Below are positions 16,932 through 26,678 of a stretch of 64,000 nucleotides of DNA, in pieces (positions within the stretch are counted from its first letter, which is position 1; each line of letters begins with the position of its first letter). Made by a program: the position numbers and the translations under genes. The stretch comes from Mesorhizobium metallidurans STM 2683 (lineage in GTDB: Bacteria; Pseudomonadota; Alphaproteobacteria; Rhizobiales; Rhizobiaceae): positions 155,748 through 219,747 of the forward strand of contig NZ_CAUM01000143.1 in the NCBI RefSeq assembly GCF_000350085.1, given 5' to 3'. Under the pieces are notes generated by a model that was not told the origin of the DNA, did no database searches, and saw only the letters and a list, made by a program, of their open reading frames with translations.

Positions 16932-17992
16932 TTACATGCGCGCGCCGTTTTGCCTGTCGAAGATGTGGACCCGGCGCGGGTCGATCTTCAGCCTTACTTC
17001 TTCACCGGGGCGGACGGTGAGTCGGTCCTTGACAATGGCGTCAATAGGATCCTCGCCAAACTTGGCGAAGATCTGCGTCTCGGAGCCGGTCGGCTCCAGT
17101 ACCGAAACCGTTGCCGGCAAGCCGTCGGGCGCGATGTCGATATGCTCGGGGCGTATGCCGTAGATGGCGGGCTGGCCATCCTGGGCGCGGCCCGCCTCGA
17201 CCGGCAGCACGGATCCGGTATCCGACACAAAGACCTGCCTGCCGTCCTTCGAACCGATCTTGCCCTTGATGAAATTCATCGCCGGCGAGCCGATGAAACC
17301 GGCGACGAAGACATTGCCCGGATTGTCGTAGAGATCGAGCGGTGCGCCGACCTGCTCCACCTTGCCGTCCCGCATCACCACGATCTTGTCGGCCATCGTC
17401 ATCGCCTCGATCTGATCGTGGGTGACATAGACGATCGTCGTGCCGAGGCGCTGATGCAATTCCTTGATCTCGACCCGCATCGCGACACGCAGCTTGGCGT
17501 CGAGATTGGACAGCGGCTCGTCGAACAGGAAGACCTGCGGGTCGCGCACGATGGCGCGCCCCATGGCCACACGCTGGCGCTGACCGCCGGACAGCTGTTT
17601 GGGAAACCGGTCGAGCAGCTTGCCGAGATCGAGGATTTCGGCCGCCTTCTTCACCTTGGCTTCGATCTCGGCCTTCGGCCTGCCCTTGATCTTGAGCGAG
17701 AAGCCCATGTTGTCGGCGACGTTCTTGTGCGGATAGAGCGCATAGTTCTGGAACACCATCGCTATGTCGCGGTCTTTCGGCAGGACATCGTTCACCACCC
17801 GGCCGCCAATGCTGATCTCGCCGCCCGATATGGCTTCGAGACCGGCGATCATGCGCAGCAAAGTGGATTTGCCACAGCCCGACGGGCCGACGAGGATGAC
17901 GAACTCGCCATCGGCGATATCGACATTCACACCGTGAATGACCTGGACGCTTCCATAACGCTTGACGATGTTCTGACGGTGACTTCAGCCAA
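16932..17992 (-). CDS. UgpC-family sugar ABC transporter ATP-binding protein with an apparent N-terminal frameshift
   Basis: The frame from GTG 17930 gives 332 residues with Walker A GPSGCGKST, LSGGQRQRVAMGRAI, VFLFDEPLSNLDAKLR, THDQIEAMTMADKI and a C-terminal TOBE domain with RPEHIDIAPDG. Its first strand and the A-loop (VKRYGSVQVIHG) are encoded in the same frame just upstream but have no start codon before an in-frame TGA. The expected beginning, AEVTV after a TTG at 17992, is in another frame, one base out, with the break near 17975. This is either a real N-terminal frameshift or a sequence error. It would power the polyol importer. Confidence 0.8.
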
Positions 17993-18004
17993 CTCGCATC
18001 CCCT

Positions 18005-19048
18005 TCATTGCGGCAAGGCAATCTGCATCTTCACTTCGCCTTTTGGGGCGGATGCGGCGATTTCAAACGCTCGAACGCTGTCCTCGAACTCGAACGTGCG
18101 CGTGATCAGCGGCTTCACGTCGATCGCTCCCGAAGACAGCATGGCAACGCAGCGCGGAAAAACATGCGCGTAGCGGAACACGTGCTCGACGCGCGCTTCG
18201 CGCACCATCGCCTTGCCGACATCGTAGTTGATGTCATGCATCTGCACGCCGATGAACACCACCCGGCCAGCAGGACAGAGCGGATCGAAAATACCTTCCG
18301 CGGCGCGTGGGCTGCCCGAGCATTCGAACACGATCTCCACGCCCCAGCCATCGGTTGCGGCGAGAATTTCCTTGGCCACATCCTGACGCGCGACATTGAT
18401 CGGCGTGATGGCGCCGAGTTTCGCCGCGAGCTCGAGCTTGGTGTCGTCGATATCAGATACGAAGACTCGCGCGCAGCCTGCCGCCAGCGCCGACAGCGCC
18501 GTGACCAGACCGATCGGCCCCGCGCCCATGACCAGAGCGACGTCGCCCGGTTTCACCTGCGCCTTGGTGGCGGCATGGACGCCGACGGCGAGTGGCTCGA
18601 CCATGGCCGCCTCCGCGAACGAGACGTTGTCGGAGAGCTTGAAGGTGAAATTCTCCGGATGGACAACGGTCGGCCGCAGAACGCCGTGGATCGGCGGCGT
18701 CGCCCAGAAGCGAACCGCCGGATCGACATTGTACAGGCCCATGCGCGTCGCACGGCTGTTCGGGTCGGGAATGCCCGGCTCCATGCACACCCGGTCGCCG
18801 ACCTTCAGCGACGTCACCTCGGCGCCTGTCTCCACGACGATGCCTGACGCCTCATGGCCAAGGATCATCGGCGCCTTCACCTGGAAGATGCCGGCACCGC
18901 CATGGGTATAGTAGTGCACATCCGAGCCGCAGATGCCGACGGTGTGCAATTTGATGCGCACGTCGCGAACGCCGAGCACCTCCTCGCGCTCGATCGGGAA
19001 ATCCCGCAGCGACAGTTTCATCTTTTCTTCCAGCACCAATGACTTCAT
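18005..19048 (-). CDS. Zinc-dependent medium-chain polyol dehydrogenase (xylitol/sorbitol dehydrogenase type)
   Basis: 347 residues. It has the catalytic zinc ligands in GICGSDVHYYTHG (Cys) and LGHEASGIV (His-Glu), plus the Rossmann motif GAGPIGLVTA. The structural-zinc Cys cluster of classical ADHs is replaced by CMEPGIPDPNSRATRMGLYN, as in sorbitol/xylitol dehydrogenases. It oxidises a sugar alcohol to a ketose with NAD+. ATG 19048 is chosen because the conserved KSLVLE begins there. It lies inside the ABC operon, so the imported polyol is probably its substrate. Confidence 0.88.
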   Translation of the reverse strand: MKSLVLEEKMKLSLRDFPIEREEVLGVRDVRIKLHTVGICGSDVHYYTHGGAGIFQVKAPMILGHEASGIVVETGAEVTSLKVGDRVCMEPGIPDPNSRATRMGLYNVDPAVRFWATPPIHGVLRPTVVHPENFTFKLSDNVSFAEAAMVEPLAVGVHAATKAQVKPGDVALVMGAGPIGLVTALSALAAGCARVFVSDIDDTKLELAAKLGAITPINVARQDVAKEILAATDGWGVEIVFECSGSPRAAEGIFDPLCPAGRVVFIGVQMHDINYDVGKAMVREARVEHVFRYAHVFPRCVAMLSSGAIDVKPLITRTFEFEDSVRAFEIAASAPKGEVKMQIALPQ

Positions 19049-19091
19049 GAGCCTGCTTCCCGTCCTCTTCTCTCTCGATCGTCGTTGCGCG

Positions 19092-19331
19092 CTAGCCACG
19101 CCAAACGATCAACGCACCCAATGCGATCGCCAGGACATGACAAACCGACAACGGTATCGATTGTTCGAGGAACCTCATCCAGAACAGTTCGAGCGCAACG
19201 AACAGATAGATGGCCACAAAAACCCGGTCGAACCAGTTGGTAACGATCGGCAGGAAACCGGTGCGTTGCGGGCTCGCAATGATGGTGCTGGCTTCGTCAT
19301 CCACTGCATCGAGATCGACCATGTGCTCCAT
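19092..19331 (-). CDS. Small two-helix membrane protein of the polyol ABC operon (DUF2160-like)
   Basis: 79 residues. Two hydrophobic stretches are visible: FDRVFVAIYLFVALELFW and LSVCHVLAIALGALIVW. It lies 4 bases after the permease stop and before the polyol dehydrogenase. Small membrane proteins of this kind are known in glycerol and polyol ABC operons of Rhizobiales, where they may be accessory transporter subunits; the family link here is recalled, not searched. No catalytic residues are evident. Confidence 0.7.
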   Translation of the reverse strand: MEHMVDLDAVDDEASTIIASPQRTGFLPIVTNWFDRVFVAIYLFVALELFWMRFLEQSIPLSVCHVLAIALGALIVWRG

Positions 19332-19335
19332 GGAG

Positions 19336-20172
19336 CTACTCCTTGACCGCGCCGAAGGTCAGACCGGCCACAATGTGCCGCTGGACGACCGAGAAGATCA
19401 ACAGGGCCGGGATAAGCGTGATGATCGCGATGGACGCCATCGTGCCCCATTCGGTCCCGGTCGTGGTGACATATTCCGACAGGCCGGTGGTGATGGTGCG
19501 CGCATTGAAGCTGGTCAGCGTCGCTGCGAGCAGGAACTCGTTCCAGGCGAACACCCAGGTCAGGATCAGGGTGACGGCAAGGCCTGGCCGCGCAAGCGGA
19601 AAGATCACTTCGCGGATCACTTGCCACGTCGTGGCACCGTCGACTGTAGCTGCCTCGTCCAATTCCTTGGGAATTGCATCGATCGTCGGCCTCAGCGTCC
19701 AGATGGCGAAAGGCAGGTTGAACGTACAGTAGAGCAGGATCATACCCGTGCGCGTGTCGTAAAGCTTCCACTCCCCTATGACGAAGACCTGCGTGAAGAG
19801 CAGGAAGAAGGGCAGCAGGAACACGGCGGCCGGCGCCATGCGGTTGGTGATCGTCCAGAAGAAGATGTTCTCCTTTCCCGGCAGATCGAAGCGCGACAGC
19901 GCATAGCAGGCCATGAACGCCAGAACGGTCACCAGCACCGCATTGCCGGTCGAGATCACGATGGAGTTGAACATGTAGCGGCGCAACGTGTCGTCGCCGA
20001 GAACCTTGACGTAGTTCTTCCAGTATACGGTATCGAGCAGCACGCTGGGGGTGGTGAACAGCTCGACGGCCGGCTTTACCGAGATCACGAACAGCCAATA
20101 GATCGGAAACAGGGTCACCAGGCTGAGCAAGGTCCACAGCAGTATCGAAAGAATGGGGCGGTTGGCGCGCAT
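19336..20172 (-). CDS. Carbohydrate ABC transporter permease (MalG-like)
   Basis: 278 residues starting at ATG 20172, overlapping the preceding stop by one base (TGATG). Six membrane helices are expected; the EAA loop reads LDEAATVDGATTWQVIREVIFPLARPG. The N-terminal segment (RPILSILLWTLLSLVTLFPIYW) and the central WKLYDTRTGMILLYCTF resemble polyol permeases of the SmoG/MtlG type. It forms the channel with the upstream permease. Confidence 0.9.
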   Translation of the reverse strand: MRANRPILSILLWTLLSLVTLFPIYWLFVISVKPAVELFTTPSVLLDTVYWKNYVKVLGDDTLRRYMFNSIVISTGNAVLVTVLAFMACYALSRFDLPGKENIFFWTITNRMAPAAVFLLPFFLLFTQVFVIGEWKLYDTRTGMILLYCTFNLPFAIWTLRPTIDAIPKELDEAATVDGATTWQVIREVIFPLARPGLAVTLILTWVFAWNEFLLAATLTSFNARTITTGLSEYVTTTGTEWGTMASIAIITLIPALLIFSVVQRHIVAGLTFGAVKE

Positions 20173-21053
20173 CAGGAAGCTCTCTTCTGGCCGCGGCGGG
20201 CGACAAGGGCGACGTAAAGCAGCCAGCACATCACCAGAGTGAGGTACAGGACGATGACCGAAGTGGCGGAGCCGTAGCCGTAGTCGGTCTTGGGAAACAC
20301 GATCTTCCATATGTGCAGGCCGAGATAGCGCGTCGCCGCACCTGGGCCGCCACCGGTCAGCATCCACACTTCGTCGACGGTGCGCAGCGCATCCATGAGG
20401 CGAATGAAGACCGTCGCCAGGATTGCCGGGCGGATCATCGGCAAGGTGACGTGCCAGAATATCTGCCATCGGTTGGCGCCGTCGATCTGGGCCTGCTCGA
20501 ACGGCTCCTTGGGCAGCGAGACGAGTGCCGCAAGCAGCGTCAGCGTCACCAGCGGCGTCCAGTGCCAGATATCCATGATGACGGTCAGCGCAAAGGCCAT
20601 GGTGGCGTCACGACCGATATTGAGGTCGTAGCCGAACCAGGATTTCAGAAGGTACGGGATGATGCCGATGCTGGGCGTTGTCATCAGCCGCCAGACCGAT
20701 CCGACGACGATCGGCGCCACGATCAGCGGCAGCGTGTGGATCGTGCGGAACAGACCCCGGCCGGGAAACTCCTTCATGAACAGCTGGGCCAGAAAGTAGC
20801 CAAGGACGACCTCGCTCAGAACGGCGAAGAAGGCAAATTTCAGCGTGAACGCGATGGAGGTCAGGAACTCGTTGTCGAACACGAGGCGGCGGAAATTGTT
20901 GGCGCCATTGTAGATCATGTAGGGATTTGCGCCGAACGGGTTCCATTGATGGAAGGCCACGTAGAGCACGTACAGGAATGGGACGATGCCGAAGATCCCC
21001 AGGATCGCAATCGTCGGGGCGAGCAGCAGCCATCCCACTCTGTTTGATCGCAT
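20172..21053 (-). CDS. Carbohydrate ABC transporter permease (MalF-like)
   Basis: 293 residues. ATG 21053 has GGGAG upstream; ATG 21080 in frame is less likely. Membrane helices include VGWLLLAPTIAILGIFGIVP and a terminal YLTLVMCWLLYVALV. The EAA loop is FEQAQIDGANRWQIFWHVTLP. It is the first permease of the sugar-alcohol importer, between the binding protein and the second permease. Confidence 0.9.
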   Translation of the reverse strand: MRSNRVGWLLLAPTIAILGIFGIVPFLYVLYVAFHQWNPFGANPYMIYNGANNFRRLVFDNEFLTSIAFTLKFAFFAVLSEVVLGYFLAQLFMKEFPGRGLFRTIHTLPLIVAPIVVGSVWRLMTTPSIGIIPYLLKSWFGYDLNIGRDATMAFALTVIMDIWHWTPLVTLTLLAALVSLPKEPFEQAQIDGANRWQIFWHVTLPMIRPAILATVFIRLMDALRTVDEVWMLTGGGPGAATRYLGLHIWKIVFPKTDYGYGSATSVIVLYLTLVMCWLLYVALVARRGQKRAS

Positions 21054-21162
21054 GAAACCACTCCCAGAAAGGCGCTTCACGATATTCCCGGAATGTCGTG
21101 AAGCGGCAAAAAGCGTAATCGGGCCGCCGCTTCAGGGCGGCCCGAGATCTGGGTTCGCTCCG

Positions 21163-22596
21163 CTACTTGCGGTAGCCGAGATTCGTCAATTCCGCCTCGG
21201 CTGCGGCAGCCATCTGGTCGAGCCCATCGTCGGGCGAGACCTCACCCAGGAGTATCTTGTAGAAGATCGGCGCCGTTGCTTCACGCACCTGCGCATGGAA
21301 CGGATAGGGCGGAGCGCCGGCAAACAGCTTTCCGTCGTTCTTGAGCATGGTATAGTAGCCATTGAGCTTCTTATCCATCTCGATGACTTTCGGATCGTCA
21401 TAGGTTGCCGTGTTGGTGATGCGGGGTGCCGCCACCGCCCAATCGCCCTGGACCGAATCCTGGCCGATATATTGCAGGAACAGCAGCGACGCTTCCTTGT
21501 TTTTCGACGTGACCGGAAGGCCGAAGGCGCCGCCGTCATAGTAGCCGATATAGCCCTTGCCGGCTTCTGTGTCCTCCATGACGCCGGGCTCCAGCGGCGG
21601 CAGCGCAACGCCGACATTGCCCACGACCTTCGATTTCTCCGCGTCGGCGGCAATCCATGCCGCGTTCTCGCCATAGACCAGGCCCTGTGCCGCGCGGCCC
21701 GCCGCGAAGGTGGTGCCGACTTCGGTCCAGGTGCTGGCCGGCGATTCCGGCGGGGCGATGTCGCGCAGATGCAGCCAGTATTTGAGCGCTGCCTTTGCCT
21801 TGTCGCTGTTCATCGTGCCGCCATTGGCGACGGACGCAGAGTAGTTTTTCGAGGCGTCGATACCCCAGTTGTAGACGCCGAAAGTGGGCGCGATCGACTC
21901 GAAGAACTCATACCATGAAGCGGGGTGGCCGGTATGCGCCTGCGCGGTGGTGCCCCACAGTTCCAGATTGTGGTCCTTGCCCCATTTGGTGAAGAATTCC
22001 GCGATCTGCGTGTATTCCTCATGGGTCTTTGCCGGCGCCAGGTCTTTGCCGGTTTCCTTCTTGAAGGCTTCCTTGATCGCCGGATCGTTGAAGAGATCGG
22101 TCCGGTACAAATAAACCTTGATGAAGGCTTCCATCGGAATGCCGAAAAGATCGCCGTCGGCATTTTTGAAATAGTTCGCAAATGTCGTGAAACGCGTTTC
22201 GTCGTAATCCGGCGCTTTCAGCGATGGGTCGTCCTTGAGGGATTTCGTGATATCGACCAGGAAGTCCCGGGCAAGGTAGGCGTAGATGATGTCCTGCTCG
22301 ATATAGACCATGTCATAGATGCCGGTCTTGGCCTCCATGTCCTTGATCGCCTTGTCGTACATCTGGTCCCAGGACGTGGTCTCGATTTCCACCTTGATAC
22401 CCGTCGCTTTCTCGAAAGCGGGGGCAAGAACGTCCTTGATATAATTCGAAGGTGGGGTGCTTTCGGTCACGCCGTGCAGCGTGACACCCTTGTATTTTGC
22501 ACCGGCGTCCGACCAGAAATCGGCCTTTGCAGGCATTACGCTGGTCATCAGGCCGACTGCCAATGCGGCAAGACTCATTCCAAGTTCATGTTTCAT
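21163..22596 (-). CDS. Sugar/polyol ABC transporter substrate-binding protein
   Basis: 477 residues with a Sec signal ending MPAKADF near residue 26. It belongs to the large MalE/SmoE-like binding family: APAFEKATGIKVEIETTSWDQ, DMVYIEQD and GAFGLPVTSKNKEA. A strong GGAGGAG precedes the ATG. As first gene of the minus-strand operon it sets substrate specificity. The dehydrogenase and catabolic genes around it point to a hexitol or pentitol such as galactitol, altritol or ribitol (inference). Confidence 0.9.
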   Translation of the reverse strand: MKHELGMSLAALAVGLMTSVMPAKADFWSDAGAKYKGVTLHGVTESTPPSNYIKDVLAPAFEKATGIKVEIETTSWDQMYDKAIKDMEAKTGIYDMVYIEQDIIYAYLARDFLVDITKSLKDDPSLKAPDYDETRFTTFANYFKNADGDLFGIPMEAFIKVYLYRTDLFNDPAIKEAFKKETGKDLAPAKTHEEYTQIAEFFTKWGKDHNLELWGTTAQAHTGHPASWYEFFESIAPTFGVYNWGIDASKNYSASVANGGTMNSDKAKAALKYWLHLRDIAPPESPASTWTEVGTTFAAGRAAQGLVYGENAAWIAADAEKSKVVGNVGVALPPLEPGVMEDTEAGKGYIGYYDGGAFGLPVTSKNKEASLLFLQYIGQDSVQGDWAVAAPRITNTATYDDPKVIEMDKKLNGYYTMLKNDGKLFAGAPPYPFHAQVREATAPIFYKILLGEVSPDDGLDQMAAAAEAELTNLGYRK

Positions 22597-22975
22597 TTTT
22601 CACTCCTCCAACAAAACGTTGACTGTCAGTCATCCACTCTGCGATCGCTGTGTTCGTGCCCTTCAGAACGGCACCTCTTGGCCCACCTGGCCACAACTGA
22701 AAATCCGTTTCAGGCTGGAGAGAGACCAGGTCCACGCGCTCGAAATGCAGGGGCCCATCGCGCCTCCGACCAACCGATCGTGGCGCCACTTGCCATCCCT
22801 CCCGATAGCGCGGTTGCCACACCCTCAAGACAATGAAACTGCGGCCGTGGTTTCCGCCAGATACCTCCTCCCCCGACCTGCATTCGCAGTGTCTTCCGCA
22901 GCCTCGCTCCCGTGGGCATTCCGATCAACTTAGTGCGGGGGACATCCCCCCTGCCACGCGTGGTTTGCAGGCGAT
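22597..22975. promoter_or_regulatory. Intergenic region between binding-protein gene and AraC gene
   Basis: About 380 bases without a convincing gene. It must hold the promoter of the polyol ABC operon. The perfect palindrome TGACTGTCAGTCA (22620-22632, arms 5 with a 3-base centre) lies 24 bases before the binding-protein ATG and could be an operator. No clear -35/-10 pair stands out. The AraC gene lies beyond it on the same strand. Confidence 0.4.
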
Positions 22976-23932
22976 CTATACTTTTTCGCCGACTGCGCGG
23001 GCGACGCCCGACCAGGTGCGGATTTCCCTGAACGGATCGGCGCGCGCCTCAGTCCCGATCTTGTGGGCACTACGCCGGTAGTCCGATGGCGTGCGCCCGC
23101 AGATCTTGAAGAACTGCCTGTTGAAATTGGCGATGTTGTTGAACCCGACTTCGAAGCAGATGTCGGTAATCGGCCGATAAGTCTGCGTCAGCAGTGAGCA
23201 GGCGGCATATATGCGCGCGAGGATGACGTAACGGGCGAAGGTATGGCCTGTCTGCCGCTTGAAGAAACGTGAAAATGCTTGCGGTTCCAGGTCGCAGAGC
23301 CTTGCAACGAACGGCAGGTCGATATCGTCGCTGTAGTGGTCCAGAACATAGCGCATCGCGACGTCCAGTTCCGGCGGCAATTCCGCCTGAGCGGAGGTGG
23401 GTGCCAGCCGCGAGAGCCTGCGGCGGTCGCCGGGATTGCGGGCCAGCGTGATCATCAATTGCAGAAAGAGCACAACGCGCTCGGCGCCATGGGCGGCGCC
23501 GATCTGTGCGAGCAGCCGCTGCCCGGCGAGAGCGGTGTCACCGCGAAACTCTACTCCGTAGACGGCGTCATCGTAGAGCGGCCGGATGGTTCCGAGTTCG
23601 GGACAGAAGCCGGTGACACGGTCGGCCCATTCGCGGCTGAACTGGATCAGCATGTCGCGATTGCGAACCAGCTTCCCGGGTTCAATATCGCTGACCCAAT
23701 TGTGCGGGACGTTCGGCCCGGTCAGGACCAGGCAACCTGGAGCGAACTTGCCGATATGATCTCCCACCATCATGACGCCCGAAGTCGTCCGCGTCAGGTG
23801 CAACTCGTATTCCGGGTGATAATGCCACTTGGCCTTGAAAAATGGATAGTCGTGCATGTTCCAGCGGAACGACTCCGCCGGCGGACATATGATCATTTCG
23901 AAGTCCGGAACGATCTTCTGAGCGGGCTTCAT
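22976..23932 (-). CDS. AraC-family transcriptional regulator with cupin sensor domain
   Basis: 318 residues from ATG 23932 (AAGGAG upstream). Residues 30-100 form the sugar-sensing cupin: WHYHPEYELHLTRTTSG, then GPNVPHNWVSD. The last 100 residues hold the two HTH motifs: ARIYAACSLLTQTYRPITD and GFNNIANFNRQFFKICGRTPSDYRR. It lies upstream of, and in the same direction as, the polyol ABC operon, and is a likely activator of it. Codon use is ordinary for the window. Confidence 0.9.
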   Translation of the reverse strand: MKPAQKIVPDFEMIICPPAESFRWNMHDYPFFKAKWHYHPEYELHLTRTTSGVMMVGDHIGKFAPGCLVLTGPNVPHNWVSDIEPGKLVRNRDMLIQFSREWADRVTGFCPELGTIRPLYDDAVYGVEFRGDTALAGQRLLAQIGAAHGAERVVLFLQLMITLARNPGDRRRLSRLAPTSAQAELPPELDVAMRYVLDHYSDDIDLPFVARLCDLEPQAFSRFFKRQTGHTFARYVILARIYAACSLLTQTYRPITDICFEVGFNNIANFNRQFFKICGRTPSDYRRSAHKIGTEARADPFREIRTWSGVARAVGEKV

Positions 23933-24342
23933 TGAATGGCTCCTTCCCGATAACGTCGCGCTTCGCTCTCCTTGATCCGCAGCCTCCCACAGCCCGCAAG
24001 CCTCTACCCTCGGTGATAGCCAACGTCTCCTTTGCCCATTTGCCCGGAGTTCTCGAAAACCGTCGTGTACCGGGCCAAAGGCCACAAGCATTGTGGATCA
24101 TTGAGCGTGCCCAAGCCATCGAACATGTACGTCACCGAACACTGAACGACGCCATAGGGCGAAACATAAAGCTGAACTACCGCGCATCCAAGCGCGGCTC
24201 GATGGTCCTCCTCCTCTGCGCCTGGTGCTTTGCCAAACTTATATGTTGCTTAACGAGACAAATTAGGGCTTTCCGTTAGGCTGTCAATCTTTTTTGTTCA
24301 AACGGCAAGATTCGACCAAACTATTTCATATTCCGCATGACC

Positions 24343-24387
24343 TTGACATGAGGCAAGTTTGGATATTTTGTTGTGCTATGCAACATA
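24343..24387 (+). promoter_or_regulatory. Promoter and palindromic operator upstream of the ketose epimerase
   Basis: TTGACA at 24343-24348 is followed by AT-rich DNA with TATTTT at 24364-24369 (spacing 15, shorter than ideal). Just downstream, TATGCAACATA at 24377-24387 is a palindrome (TATG-3-CATA). The identical sequence on the other strand, TATGTTGCATA, occurs at 26744-26754 before the kinase, and a near copy TATGTTGCTTA lies at 24242-24252. The ROK repressor gene between the two sites is the best candidate binder. The rest of 23933-24413 holds no gene I can support. Confidence 0.6.
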
Positions 24388-24413
24388 GATTGCGTTTCTA
24401 GGAGGAGGTCGGC

Positions 24414-25298
24414 ATGCGCAGATTGGGCATTCATTCATTCGTTTGGACCGGGGGCGGCACCCAGGCCATGCTCGAAGAGGCGATGGAGAATTCGGCCGCG
24501 TGCGGTTACCAGCTGATCGAGTTCGCGTATCTTCGGCCCGAAAAGTTCGATCTCGACCGCCTCGCAAGGAAGGCTCAGTCGCTGGGTCTCGAAATCGCCG
24601 TCACGATGGGTCTTCCGTTGAGCGCCGATGTGTCGAGCGAGGATGCTGACGTCGTCAAGGCCGGCGAGGAACTGCTGGCGGGTGCTGTCGCGGCCGTTCG
24701 AGATATCGGCGGCACGAAACTTGGCGGCATTCTCTATTCCGCCCATACGAAATATTCGACCATGCCAAGCGATCGCGGCCGCAAGAACAGCGTTGCAGCC
24801 ATCGCCAGGACGGCCGAAACAGCAAAGAAGGCCAAGGTCGACCTGGTCCTGGAGGTCGTCAACAGGTTCGAGACGAACCTGTTGAACACGACGGCTCAGG
24901 GCCTCGATTTCATCAAGGCGACCGGCTCCGATCACGTTACCCTCCATCTCGACACGTTTCATATGAACATCGAGGAAGCGAACCCAGCGGCGGCCATTCG
25001 CCTGGCCGGCGACAAGATCGGCTATTTTCACATCGGCGAAAGCAATCGCGGCTATCTCGGCGACGGGGTTATCGACTTCGATCGCATCTTCGATGCCTTG
25101 CTCGACATCGGCTACAAGCGCGACATCACCTTCGAATCGTTCTCCAGCGCCGTGGTCGATGAGAGTCTTTCGCTGGCATGCGCCATCTGGCGCGATACCT
25201 GGACCGACAATATGCCGCTGGCCAAGCATGCCAAGGCCTTCATCGACCTGAAAATGGACGAGGCGGTTCGCCGGCGAACGACGAACGCCCGTCCGTAG
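24414..25298 (+). CDS. Ketose 3-epimerase-like TIM-barrel isomerase
   Basis: 294 residues of the AP-endonuclease-2/xylose-isomerase-like fold. The four metal ligands of D-tagatose/D-psicose 3-epimerases can be traced: Glu in LVLEVVNRFETN, Asp-x-x-His in HLDTFHMNIEE, His in YFHIGESNRG, and Glu in ITFESFSS. These enzymes epimerise ketohexoses at C3 (for example tagatose-sorbose or psicose-fructose). A strong GGAGGAGG precedes the ATG. In a polyol cluster it would convert the ketose made by a polyol dehydrogenase into one that can be reduced or phosphorylated. Confidence 0.85.
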   Translation: MRRLGIHSFVWTGGGTQAMLEEAMENSAACGYQLIEFAYLRPEKFDLDRLARKAQSLGLEIAVTMGLPLSADVSSEDADVVKAGEELLAGAVAAVRDIGGTKLGGILYSAHTKYSTMPSDRGRKNSVAAIARTAETAKKAKVDLVLEVVNRFETNLLNTTAQGLDFIKATGSDHVTLHLDTFHMNIEEANPAAAIRLAGDKIGYFHIGESNRGYLGDGVIDFDRIFDALLDIGYKRDITFESFSSAVVDESLSLACAIWRDTWTDNMPLAKHAKAFIDLKMDEAVRRRTTNARP

Positions 25299-25439
25299 TC
25301 GAGGATCTGATTGTGCGGCAGTGTGGACCTGTCGAAAAGACTGCGTCTGTCGCCGCACGCTTGAAACGGCGTATACCAAAATGGGGACCTGCGGATCGGC
25401 TTTCGACTGGCGGATCGCAGGTGGCCTGGAGAGACCTAC

Positions 25440-26660
25440 GTGAATGACCCGGCGCTGACCGCCAGTTCGCATCGCAGAATTCGACAAAGCAATGAAGTGG
25501 CGGCCCTCAAAGCCCTTCATCAGTTCGGGCGTCTCAGCCGAGCCGAACTCGCGCGCAAATTGCGTCTTAACCGCTCTTCGTCGGGGCATATCATCGCCAG
25601 CCTGACGGCTGACGGCCTGGTGCGCGAAGCGATTGAGGATCCGCCTGAACTACCGGGCTATGCCCGGGCCGGTCGCCCGGGCATCATGCTCGAACTCGTG
25701 CCGGATGCCATATTTTTCCTTGGGGTCGAGATCGGTGTCGAACATATCAGCACGGTCGAGATCGATCTCGGGACCAACATCGTTTCGACGAATGTAGAAC
25801 CGTTCGATGGGCCCTCGATCAGCGTCGAGGCGGCGGTCGACCGCGCGGTGAGCCTGGCTCTTCAATCCATTCCGGCGTCAAAGCTGGAGCGCTGCGAAGG
25901 CATTGGCGTATCGACGCCGGCGCAGATGGACAAGCATGGCCTGATCCGCCTGGCGCCGCTTCTGGGCTGGCGAAATGTTCACCTCGCCGACCTGGTCAGG
26001 GACGCCTTGCCGCTGCGCGTTCCGGTCCTTGCCGAAAACGACGCCAACGCATTCGCCATCGGCGCGACCTACGGGCGCAGCGAGGCGCATTCAGGCGTGA
26101 CGCTCTTTCTCGTGATGGAGAGTGGCGTCGGCGGCGGCATCATCATTGACGGCAATCTCTTTCGCGGCGCCAACGGGCTGGCTGGCGAGATCGGGCACTT
26201 GATCATCGGCGACGCGCCAGGCCCGCGCCGCAATCTGGAACAACTGATCGGCCTTGAGACCATCATGGGGGAGTACCGGAAGACCTCCGCCCTCGATCAT
26301 CCGACATTTGGCAACTTCCTCGCCGATGTCCAGGATCGGCTGCCCAGCGCCGTCTCTATTGCCGAGCAGTGGGCAAAGGCCTTGGCAATTGGGCTTGTGC
26401 AGGCTTGCCGGATCATCGACGCCGACCGGATCGTGCTGGGCGGTTCGGTCGCCGCGCTCTATCCCTTGATGACCGCCAGGGTGGCTGCACACATCCATGC
26501 CATACAGGAATCCAGTTTCCCATTCCCATCAATCACGGTGAACGATGAAGGAACTCTCGGTTCCGCCTTCGGTGCGGCCTGTATGTTGCACCAGCGTTAT
26601 TTGTCTTTGGAAAGCCAGCGTTTCGCCGATGACACGGCGGAACTCGAAGAGCTGGAATAA
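25440..26660 (+). CDS. ROK-family transcriptional repressor
   Basis: 406 residues from GTG 25440. Residues 10-75 form a winged helix (RQSNEVAALKALHQFGRLS, then RAELARKLRLNRSSSGHII). The rest is a ROK sugar-kinase-like fold: ESGVGGGIIIDGNLFRGANG and LAGEIGHLIIG. The zinc-binding Cys cluster usual after GHL in ROK proteins (C.CG..GC) is missing: the sequence here reads GDAPGPRRNLEQLIG. The regulator may therefore lack the structural zinc. It lies between epimerase and kinase and probably controls both through the shared palindrome. Confidence 0.88.
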   Translation: MNDPALTASSHRRIRQSNEVAALKALHQFGRLSRAELARKLRLNRSSSGHIIASLTADGLVREAIEDPPELPGYARAGRPGIMLELVPDAIFFLGVEIGVEHISTVEIDLGTNIVSTNVEPFDGPSISVEAAVDRAVSLALQSIPASKLERCEGIGVSTPAQMDKHGLIRLAPLLGWRNVHLADLVRDALPLRVPVLAENDANAFAIGATYGRSEAHSGVTLFLVMESGVGGGIIIDGNLFRGANGLAGEIGHLIIGDAPGPRRNLEQLIGLETIMGEYRKTSALDHPTFGNFLADVQDRLPSAVSIAEQWAKALAIGLVQACRIIDADRIVLGGSVAALYPLMTARVAAHIHAIQESSFPFPSITVNDEGTLGSAFGAACMLHQRYLSLESQRFADDTAELEELE

Positions 26661-26678
26661 GACGAAGGCTGACTTGAT

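Noticed and set aside
19210..20217. Plus-strand 335-codon frame across the permease genes
   Set aside because: Antisense of two clear permeases; its translation has no family features.
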